This document shows positions 1 through 9,475 of a stretch of DNA of 64,000 nt, in pieces. The notes below the pieces were generated by a model. That model saw nothing but the letters and a program-made list of their open reading frames with translations. It had not been told where the DNA came from and made no database searches. Source of the DNA: Helichrysum umbraculigerum (taxonomy: Eukaryota > Streptophyta > Magnoliopsida > Asterales > Asteraceae); contig CATIUR010000004.1 in assembly GCA_949592205.1 (NCBI GenBank), forward strand, positions 5,397,001 through 5,461,000, read 5' to 3'. The number at the start of each line of letters is the position of its first letter. Position 1 is the first letter of the stretch. The translations under genes were made by a program, and so were the position numbers.

Positions 1-2
1 CG

Positions 3-1175
3 TATTTATTCCGCGTTTGTGCGGATGGCATGCTGAGGAGATGTGTTTCGGGTGGTGAAACAAGGAAGATTTTGGATGAATGTCACTATGGGCCCACCGG
101 TGGACACTATGGTCCCTCAATCACCGCAAAGAAGGTCTATGATGCGGGTTTTTATTGGCCGACGATCTTCAAAGAAGCAAACACTTTGTGCCAAACATGT
201 GATGCGTGTCAAAGAACCGGAAACATCTCCAAAAGGGATGAAATGCCACAAACTAGCATCCAAGTTTGCGAATTATTTGATATTTGGGGCATAGACTTCA
301 TGGGACCATTCCCACCTTCGTTCAAAAATGAATACATTCTTGTGGCGGTTGATTATGTGTCCAAGTGGGCGAAAGCTAAGGCTTTACCAAAGAATGACGC
401 TCGTGTGGTCATTGATTTCTTGAAAAGCCTATTTTGCCGATTTGGGATGCCCAAAGCATTGATTAGCGACCGGGGGACTCACTTTGCGAATGCTCAATTG
501 GAAAAAGTTCTCAAGAAGTATGGGGTGAATCACCGGTTCTCGACTTCCTACCACCCACAAACAAGTGGTCAAGTCGAGAACACTAACCGTGCTTTGAAAA
601 GGATTTTAGAGAAAACGGTGAAAGACAACCGGGCCATATGGTCCAAAAAGCTTGAAGATGCATTGTGGGCGTTTCGGACCGCCTACAAGACACCTATTGG
701 AACGACACCGTATCGGTTACTTTATGGCAAAACTTGCCATTTACCCCTTGAAATTGAGCATAAAGCCTATTGGGCGCTAAAGAATTGCAATCTGGATTTG
801 ATTGAAGCGGGTGAGAAGAGAATGTTGCAACTTCACGAGTTGGATGAGCTTCGATTGCAAGCTTATGAAAATTCTCGTCTCTACAAGGAACGGACAAAGG
901 TGTTGCATGACCGGAAGTTGAAAGTGAGAAAAGAATTTAAATCCGGTGAAAAAGTGCTTTTGTTCCAATCAAGATTCAAGTTGAAACAACCGAAGTTCAA
1001 ACCAAGATGGACCGGCCCGTACGTAGTCAAGCATCAATATCCATCCGGATATGTGGAGCTTTTTCAAAAAAATTGTGGAACCTTTATTGTGAATGGGCAC
1101 CGTTTGAAACTATACCATGAGGATGAACAAGAGAGCGAGTGGGAGGAACTCGCAACTTACCCCAAGGACAAATGA
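3..1175 (+). CDS. Athila-type pol, C-terminal integrase part (5' partial)
   Basis: This is the end of a gypsy polyprotein: the enzyme that inserts the element's cDNA into the chromosome. The frame is open to the window edge, so the ATG at 30 is only an internal methionine. Near the N-terminus is a zinc-binding region (two histidines in CHYGPTGGH, then CQTCDAC). The DDE core follows: D in WGIDFMGPFP, D in ISDRGTHFAN and E in QVENTNRALKR. After the core comes a basic C-terminal domain ending in NGHRLKLYHED. No chromodomain is visible, as expected for Athila/Tat rather than chromoviruses. The frame has no internal stop and ends at TGA 1173-1175, about 715 bases before the first codon of the downstream spliced ORF. 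Integrase identity is certain; the lineage is inferred from the neighbouring ORF and LTR. Confidence 0.93.
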   Translation, partial: YLFRVCADGMLRRCVSGGETRKILDECHYGPTGGHYGPSITAKKVYDAGFYWPTIFKEANTLCQTCDACQRTGNISKRDEMPQTSIQVCELFDIWGIDFMGPFPPSFKNEYILVAVDYVSKWAKAKALPKNDARVVIDFLKSLFCRFGMPKALISDRGTHFANAQLEKVLKKYGVNHRFSTSYHPQTSGQVENTNRALKRILEKTVKDNRAIWSKKLEDALWAFRTAYKTPIGTTPYRLLYGKTCHLPLEIEHKAYWALKNCNLDLIEAGEKRMLQLHELDELRLQAYENSRLYKERTKVLHDRKLKVRKEFKSGEKVLLFQSRFKLKQPKFKPRWTGPYVVKHQYPSGYVELFQKNCGTFIVNGHRLKLYHEDEQESEWEELATYPKDK

Positions 1176-1383
1176 ATTCGGGGTCGAGTCTAGCTTGGAC
1201 TCGTTAATAAATGAAGCCCATACACGAGGAAACTCGTGTTTATATCCTTTTTGATAAACTTAGAATATTTTTGCCTGCGTTTTTGATGCATTTTGTGTGT
1301 TTGCTGCTGCTGAGATTGTTTGAATTGTTAAGTGTTTAAGTGTATTTGTGCTGCTGCTGTATCTACTGTTTTTGCAAAGGAAA

Positions 1384-1732
1384 AGCCGATCGGCTTAGCA
1401 TAGCCGTTCGGCTATTGATAAAAAACAGATCGGCTTTATATAGCAGATCGGCTTAATCTTTGAAAATTGATCACAGAACTTGAGCCTTTTCTGAAGCATT
1501 AATTTACCAAACAGAAGCAGATCAGTTTTCAGATAGCAGTTCGGCTAATGCTTTGAAGCCGATCGGCTATGAAAAGCCGTTCGGCTATACTAGTTAAAAA
1601 TCGATACAGAACTTTACCCCTTCATATTGAGCGCATTTAAATTGTATAAGCAGTTCGGCTAGACGTTTGAAGCAGTTCGGCTAAGATAGCCGTTCGGCTA
1701 AGGTCAATAAGCCGATCGGCTTTGGGTATTGC
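1384..1732 (+). repeat. Palindromic AGCCGATCGGCT array between pol and ORF3
   Basis: Eleven copies of a 12-base motif occur at irregular spacing. All fit AGC[CG/AG][A/T]TCGGCT: the perfect palindrome AGCCGATCGGCT plus the versions AGCCGTTCGGCT, AGCAGATCGGCT and AGCAGTTCGGCT. One further copy is decayed. The same motif set recurs in the LTR of this element and in the solo LTR. The array is noncoding; its function is unknown. Confidence 0.9.
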
Positions 1733-1891
1733 TGGGCGATTTAATTAAAAGGCTTTCTCTTTCTCCACAACCACAAAAACAAAAACCGATCTGCTCTCTT
1801 TTTCCTCTCAAATAAAAAAACGAAAATCACCAAAATCCTCACTAAATCATCATCTAACCTTCAAATCTTTCAAGGAAATCAACCTCTAATC

Positions 1892-4419
1892 ATGTCTAGA
1901 CAAAATAAGGTATCTCATGTCTCCATTTAATCTTTCCTACTAGTGATTTTTGAGATGAATATCTTGAATCCGGGTTTGGGTTGATTCAAGTGTGGGGATG
2001 AATTCCTTTGTGATTTTGTTGTGTATTATGCTTGATTCATACATGTTACTCAGTTTATACATTGATCTTTTGTTTAAATTGCTCGATTTAGATGATTTAC
2101 AAATTAGGGTTCATATGCTAATTTGGGGATAATCCGAATTTAGTGATTTATGCTTGATAGTTGGTGCTAATTGTGGTGTAATTCGTGTTTGCAAGTATAA
2201 TGTAGTTAATTGGTGGGTTGATTTCAATTTGTGGATGATTTAGGAAATTAGGGTTTATGTGGAATTTGGGGAAGAAGGAGTTGATTTTTCTGGTCAACTT
2301 TGACTTTTGCTTTGACTGACTTTGGTGTAACTTGCGATTGTAATACATGTCTAGAAACCATTTGAGTGATCCTTTTTGCTCAATTCAAGTTCATGTTTGA
2401 TATTGAAGTTATGCATTTATGAGGTAGTCAATAGGTTTGGCATGTAACTTTGATTGTAAGGCTTGCTTGAGTCACATTGTATGTCATTAGCATGATTCAA
2501 GCGTGGTTTAATATTAGGTTGCATGTTTATCCTATTTGAGTTCAAGTTTTGGCTATGTGATTGATTGGTAACCGTCGGTTTGTGCTATGCTTGCATTTGT
2601 TGATTGTTTTGCTTTGTGTGCGGTTATTTGCGTGAGTGCTCGGTTACTAGGGGGTGTGGTTGTGTCTGACATTGATCGCTCATTTTGTGATAGATTTTTG
2701 CTAACTCTAACACAATTTTGGGAATTTTGTATCTTGTTGTGTTGTGTTGTGCAGAGAGGCAGGAATACCCAACCTGACACATATGAGCCTCAGTATCCTG
2801 AAAGTATTTATGAGGGTTTAATGCCTGCAGACCGCCACCCTCATTTGATTTTTGGACGCCATACGTATAACTACCTGGAATACACTGAAGCCTTGTATAA
2901 AATTCATAAAAAGGAATGCGAATACCCTCGGGAAATCAACTGGAACCCGTTGGAAGTTGTCGGGGTTGCTCATGATATTCGCAAGACTTTTACTCAAACT
3001 GTGAAGTTCGATGACGAGGCTTTTGGTGTAAATGACTTTGAAAAGCTTCTTGGGATCCAAGAAAATATCTACGAAGAATTGGTAATGGAATTCTTGGCAA
3101 CTTTGGAAATGTTCCTTATCAACAATGTCGACGATAAATTCTTGAGTTTCAGACTTGGTGGAGCTCCTAGAAAATTATCATTGAAAGAGCTTGCGGGTTG
3201 TTTGGGGATTTATACGGATGAGGAATTGTCTTCCCATTGGATTGATCGATATTTTATGACTGGGGCAAGGCTGGATGAGGGGCAATGTGATGCTGAAGTT
3301 TGGGCAACGCGTAGTACATCACGATATCTTGGGGGGAAGAATTTTAACAAACATCTTACGTCCCCCAAATATAGGGTGATACACAAAATGTTAGCAAACA
3401 CACTGACTCTTAGGGGAACAAATAGGGAGAAGGTGACCTTGATCGACTTGTGGTTCTTGGATAAGTTGAAAAGTAGGGACAGAATCAATGTCCCATATGC
3501 AGTGGGCAAGTACCTTCACGCCTATGCTAGTGGGCATAAGCCCACTTCCAGGCTTTGTGGTGGTCATCTAATCACCCGGATCGCTAAGGGCTTAAAGGTC
3601 AGTTTGAAGCCCCGAGGAGTCCCCGCCTATACCTTAGTGGAAAACAATACCCTTCCAATTGGGGCCGAATCCTATGCCACGGCCCACATCTTGAGAAAGA
3701 AAGGTGGAACTTATGTTGCTTATAATCCCACTCCTCAAGAGGCAGCCACTGTGTCTCGGGCCGGGGCTCGGGGAAAAAGGCCCGTCACCATTGAAGATTC
3801 TGATGAGGAAGAAGAGGCTGAGCAAGAGCAAGAAGAAGAAGCTGAAGTTAATGTGCATCCGGGTCGTGGTCATTCATCTCATTCTGGAGAGCCTGCGAAC
3901 TGGCAGAGTTTTATGTCCAGCTTCAACAGTATGCAACTTGAGCAAAATCGAAGATGGGGAGAACAAGAAGCCTGGCAACGGGAGAATGTGGCTTTCAGGG
4001 ACGAGTCTAGGTATGAGTGGGGAGTTAATCAATACCAAAATGATTGGCTAATTCACGACCATGAGCGAATGGGCCACCATGTGCCCGACCATGTGCCTAT
4101 CCCGTATAATCACCCACCTCGTTGGGGCGAGCCGGGGGGTATCCTCCCTGCTCCTATTTATGATCGGGATGCTGCTTTAGTGGAGCTCCACCGACATCAG
4201 GAGCACATGCATACATCTGATTACCACCAGCAGCAGCAGGATTGGGGCACTCCTTGGTCCTCAGCTCCATCCCAGCCTCACACTTGGACACCTCATGAGC
4301 CCTCCAACTGGCAACAAGAGGCTCATCACCATTGGCTTTTTGGATCGCCATCACCTTATCAGCAGCAGTATCAGCAGGATGATCCCACCCAGGACCCACC
4401 CCATGATGGGGGTTGGTAG
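1892..4419 (+). CDS. Athila downstream ORF (env-position), apparently spliced
   Basis: I read two exons: 1892-1909 (ATG plus five codons) and 2755-4419 (554 codons plus stop), giving about 560 residues. The donor is AAG/GTATCT and the acceptor follows a T/G-rich run ending GTGCAG/AGAGGC; the codons join in frame, with an 845-base intron. An unspliced reading would start at 2587, but its first 56 codons encode a hydrophobic stretch that looks like intron. The central part (REINWNPLEVV to IDLWFLDKLKS) is the conserved Athila ORF domain. It is followed by RGKRPVTIEDSDEEEEAEQ, a basic then acidic stretch, and a Gln/His/Pro/Trp-rich tail. I see no signal peptide or membrane helix in the exon-2 product, so an envelope role is doubtful despite the env-like position. 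The frame is intact. Function in the family is unknown. Confidence 0.72.
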
Positions 4420-6360
4420 TTGGGCATTGTTATTATTTATTCTGGGATTGTAAAACTCTAAACAATTTTTTTTTTATTCTGCGTTATTTTTCTTTTTTGG
4501 TTCTTTGGATGATTAGCATTCATTGTATCATTTTTACTTTTATTTTATTATCATATGGGCTTGTGTTTGGTGTTTGCTTGTTTGTTGCCCATTTGTAGCA
4601 TGCGGAGCTGGAATGGATTTCTACAAGTCTATCATGAGCCAGCTCCTCCATTCTCACCTTCATGCAGAACCCCCGGGGAAGTTCTCGTTTCTTTTTAGCC
4701 CCGCGCTTTTGCTTATTTATTGATTATATTTGCATTGGGGTCAATGCAAACCTTAAGTGTGGGGAGGTATTCACTTGAATCTTGTTCCTAGTATATTGTT
4801 GTTTTATAGCCACTTATTAGGTCTGTTATTGATCTTGGATTTTCCAAATTGAACTTTACGAATTCTAATAACGGGTTATGGAATGGTAGTATGCTAGGAA
4901 TTTGCTTGTCCTTATTAAATTAATTGCTTTGAAATGTGTTAGTTAAAATCTATTTAAAGCAATTAAATCTTTCCCTCTTGCAATATAATTTTTAGAGATG
5001 TGTCATAAAAGCAACCTAATAGGGTGAATTGCATGACTAGCACACTTGTAGCCTCCACTATGAAAAATTGTGAGAAATTTGAGCCTTATTGAGAAAAACA
5101 CTTACCTTTAGTGTTTATATTGTTTGATTGCTATGAGTGTACCGGTGATTGTAGTTTGTTCTAGAACTTGCCTTAGTGATGCATTTTGAGACCGCTGTGG
5201 GATCACAGAAATGTGATTTAGGTGGGGTCAACGACGAGGAGGTATTCTTAGGAATTTTTGATCTTATTTTGTTTTAAAACCATTTATATCCAGTTAACAC
5301 AGGTCGTTAGCACTCATTTTTAGTGCTAAGAAACCCCTAGAAAACTTCCACATTCAATCCACTAAATATTAGCCTTATTTTTGTGTAGTCAATTCCCGAA
5401 CCATCACTTTTCTAAAATGTTGCCTAGTTGGAATTTATGATGAATTTTACCAAAAATGTGACTTAAATCGTTTTGAATTGGGATTCTAGTGTTAAATTCT
5501 ATGATTGAGATTGGAAACAATTAAATGAATAGAAGTTAACCTTTGAGCTTAAAGTTTATAGTTGGATGATTGTAGTCAACTAAATGGCCTTTGGATTCCT
5601 GAATAAGTAGTTCCCGAGGGGTGTTCTACACCTAGCCACCAAAGACCTTTATCCGGTCTAGGATGGTTGGTCCGAAAGTTCGTTACACAGGGTTCATAGA
5701 AAGTCATAGAATGCAATTATTCCAATCTAATGTGAAAAATCAATTTGAGTTATTTGTGCGAAATTGTTAAAGTATGAGTTATAAATGAGAACAAATAATA
5801 AGTTGAATTGACTTGGCACGAGAATCCTAAGTGTCATGACTGTCATGTGTTTAAACCAATAGGTAACATTTCCACGTTTTTCACGGGTCTTGACTATCAT
5901 TTTTCACCAATTATTGTGTCTATCATACCACATTCCATAATTAGCCTACATTTATTACAACACATGCTAGAATACCCCCTTTGAGATCCCATTTGGTGCT
6001 CACGCCAAGTCGGTGGAGATTTGATCCTCTTGCAAGCCTATGGTAACAATGCATCACGACTTGGCTTGATTGAGTGTTACATTGCTTACTTCCTTACCTT
6101 ATAGTCTTATAGGTTGAGAGTGAGTGAATAAACACTTATCCTTATGTGAGTGTGCTAGGTCGTGCATTCGGGCTTGGCAATCCAAAACATCTCGAGTTTA
6201 TAATACTTATACATATGTTGCTAGCCTAATTGCTTTGGTAGTTAGTGTTAGTATTGTTTTGGTAAACTTGATCTTCGCTTATAACGTTGCAAGAGTGGGT
6301 CTTGAAATGGTAAAATAATGGTTTGCTTGAGGACAAGCAAAGTTCAAGTGTGGGGATATT
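4420..6360 (+). other. Athila 3' noncoding region with polypurine tract
   Basis: No ORF of note lies between the downstream ORF and the 3' LTR. The sequence ends in GAGGACAAGCAAAG and then AAGTGTGGGGATATT, directly before the LTR, where the plus-strand primer is expected. AAGTGTGGGGA also occurs at 1988-1998 and 4755-4765, which could be extra internal priming sites or relics of recombination. Confidence 0.7.
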
Positions 6361-8239
6361 TGATATCGCTCATTTTGGTTATATAAATCTATCGCGATAT
6401 CATTGTTTTGCGTATGTATTTTAGTGGATTTCGAGAACTTTCGATACTTATTTTGTTTGGAAATCCATTTCAGGTGAAAAGCTGGAAACGCATGCGATTT
6501 GGTGTGGAATTGGTGAAGTTTGGATCAAAGCTGGCTGGGCTGGAAAAAAGACTACAGCCGATCGGCTAAACAGCTCAAGCAGATCGGCTTCCCATTTATA
6601 GCCGATCGGCTAAGTAAAGCAGATCGGCTTTTACAGTTAAATTCCGTTGCAGAAATTCACCTCGTTTGGAGCTTGGCCTGTTGTACTGAAGAAGCCGATC
6701 GGCTAGTCATGAGAAGCCGTTCGGCTATGACTTTAAAGCCGATCGGCTATGCCTAACAAGCCGATCGGCTATGTGTGGATCTGAGTGAGAGGTATGGTGG
6801 TTGATGAGCTGTCCATTTCTGATTGGTTGGCATTTAATGCCAACCGTTTTTCCCATCCGTTTTTCAAATAAAAAAAAATAAAAAAATGGTAAAAAAAGGG
6901 GAAAATGGGGGTGTTTGGTCGGCTAGCTTCATATTCATCATCTTCATCCTCATAACACAATACACATTACACACACACCTCCAACTTCCATCTTCAATAA
7001 CTCACCACATTTACTCCCTTCACCATCTCACATTTACTCACTTCACCCAACCAAAAATCACCAATTTTACTTCACATTTTCGCAAAGATCTAGCTAGGAA
7101 TTTGTGAGGGAAACATCGAGCAAACATCATTTGGAACAATTGTGTAACAAATTTGGTATAATTTCGATTTAATCTAATTTCAAGTTATTTATGGATTTGT
7201 TTAGTGTTTATGATTTTTGCTTGATGATTGTGATTATGTGTGGCTAGTTACCATTGTGTTTGCTTGGATGAAATAACTAGATGATTAGGGGTGTATATTT
7301 TGGATGTTAATTTATGCTTGAGTTTGTGAATCATCCATGGATTTGTATGTATTTATTTAGTTGTTGTTATGAACTTTCGGCATTTTAGCTAAGCGATTAT
7401 AGCGAATGTTCTTTGTTTAGTAAAAATACCTAAATAAGTTATTTGTCATTTGTGGATCAAAGCATTTGATGATTGTAACAACACTAGTTAAATTCATACA
7501 AGTTAGCGATTATAGCGAATGTTTGTCGTGTGGATGATTTGCAAACTCACAAATTTAAATTTATGTTTAATCGGAGAACCTTGTGTGATTGAGCTAATTC
7601 ACTAGAATTTAACCATTTGGTAATTTACTACTTGATATAGCGAACGTTTTCAACCAAGTAAATTGCTATCGATTATTTGTCTATAAATGATTGAACAAGA
7701 TTGCGAATGTGGTTTTGGAATGTGTCAAATGATTTAGCTAAATTGTGCAAGTTGGTAACCATGGCGAACGTCCGTTACTAGATTAAATCATAGGTTTGTT
7801 GATTAAAGTTGAACTATAGGGCTTAGAGAACTTTGAGCTTAGGTTTGATGAATGTTACCATTTAGCATATGTATTAACCGGTTATAATTCTACACCCCGA
7901 AATCACTAGTGAAATAATCCAAGCAAGCATTGTTTTTAATACTTGAAAAGACCAAACAATTAAACTGACTCTTCAGAGTCCACCTGCCTAGATTAATCAA
8001 AGATTGTAGTTTTAAGCATCGTGACAATTCGGTCACACAAACCAACCACATTTTATTTTCTCTTTTTAAATTGCTCACACTTCTATTGATCATCCAATCT
8101 AGTTCCCTGTGTTCGAACCCGGACTTACCCAACTATACTACCACACGATAGGGTCCACTGCCCGGTTGTGTTTTGGTCTAGCTCGGTACTTTCTTGTTCA
8201 CTTTTCAACGATAATTTTATAACTAGATTTAGCACATCA
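6361..8239 (+). mobile_element. Athila-type 3' LTR (about 1.88 kb)
   Basis: The LTR starts TGATATCGCTC right after the polypurine tract and ends GCACATCA. A related full-length copy at 13957-15924 has the same ends, which fixes both borders. The first third holds the AGCCGATCGGCT array (about 6553-6772, eight good copies). The middle contains several copies of TAGCGAAYGTT-like phrases. No ORF is conserved between the two copies, so the ORFs seen here are chance. Confidence 0.88.
6553..6772 (+). repeat. Palindromic AGCCGATCGGCT array inside the LTR
   Basis: Eight copies of the motif family (six exact or A-variant, others with TTCGGCT) lie within 220 bases. It is the same motif set as at 1384-1732. 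Being in the LTR, it would be present at both ends of an intact element. Confidence 0.88.
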
Positions 8240-9475
8240 ATTATCAGTATATTTGTCCACTTTAAATTTACTTAGCACATTTAATACACCTAGTATAAAA
8301 ATTATTTCAAGACGATTACTGGTATTGTTTTTCCACTTAACCATGTTACATCCGTGTCTGCGAGCTAACCTTTTATTATTAGTATGAATATTTCACCGTG
8401 GTCCCCACCATAGACATACCCCTGTAACCTAGACAAGAACATAGTTTCCAAATTTAGAAAGAATATAAGAGAATCAATTTTAAGAATCAAGCCAGCGGTG
8501 ACAGGTCTGTACTTGTGTACAACAGAGCGACATACACTTGATTCAGGTTTAAGCAAAACCGATCGCAGTCAAACCAAACTTGATTTATTCAATTGGCGAC
8601 CTTGACCAGTACCTTAAATATAAGACTTTGCAAGTACATTGACTCACGTTTGCTTAGTTTTGAGAGTAAGCTGAATTGAGACCAGGTCTGCACTTACGTA
8701 CAACAGAGGAAACAATCAGCAAACTCCCCCAAGAGATCTCAGATATACGATCCAAAAATTAGAAGTATGTCAAGCTACGCTAAGGAATTAAGACTTAGAG
8801 TCGTACATCACAAGGTGTTTACCACAAGATCATAGACACGTATTTGAATTACTTCTTAATAACCCATAGATCGGTATGTATCATGCCTACCAATACATCA
8901 TATGATGAAGATAATTTTCATAAAAACTGTATTAAGTATGCTAGATAAACCTACTGATACATCAAGAATAAACCTTAAAACTTCCATTTTGTGCATGTTC
9001 CCCGATGTACTATCATATCCCAAGTTGTTTTACAGACACACAATTCAACATCTTTTCAAGAATTAAGAATCTTGCTGTTCACATTTCTGAATTAAATAAT
9101 CAGAATTTTTAATATTCAGAATTACTCTCCCTGAACAGCAAATTCTTATATCCAATCCAAAAATACTCCCCTTAAACATTAAACATATTTTTGTATTTTT
9201 TTTAATTGAATAAATTTCGCAACATTGCATTTCTTTAATACTAAAAAGTATAAAGAATGGCTATTGCATTGAGTAACAAATAAAAATAGATAATTATCAA
9301 AATCACATATCAAGTCAAGTCAAATGCCTTTTAGCACTTTTACCACCTCATAACATCGAAAATCTCATCCAATCACAAATCATCATCGCATTCTTCCAAC
9401 AATATCCACATCCATGCAGTCACTAAAAATGTTAGCTTTCAATAACCTGACTGCACCACCACAAACAATTAAACG
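8240..9475 (-). other. Copia element 3' noncoding sequence
   Basis: I see no gene here. On the minus strand it contains an AAGGGGAGTA purine tract (near 9175) and two copies, near 8499 and 8684, of a phrase close to CTCTGTTGTACACAAGTACA, about 185 bases apart. The left border is the end of the Athila LTR. Confidence 0.5.

Larger units (their letters stand above)
1..8239 (+). mobile_element. Athila-type Ty3/gypsy element, 3' part
   Basis: The order integrase, long noncoding stretch, acidic downstream ORF, second noncoding stretch, polypurine-like tract and LTR on one strand is the Athila plan. The element enters the window inside pol, so its 5' LTR, gag, protease and RT lie outside. The 3' LTR ends in CA at 8239. 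The sequence beyond 8239 appears to belong to a minus-strand copia element, so this copy seems nested in it. Family is judged from ORF content and order. Confidence 0.85.

Noticed and set aside
2587..2754. N-terminal 56 codons of the long Athila ORF as a signal peptide or membrane anchor
   Set aside because: Hydrophobic, but it precedes a strong splice acceptor and looks like intron; kept only as the alternative start.
8365..8556. 63-codon minus-strand frame
   Set aside because: Low complexity, no family, inside the copia 3' noncoding region.
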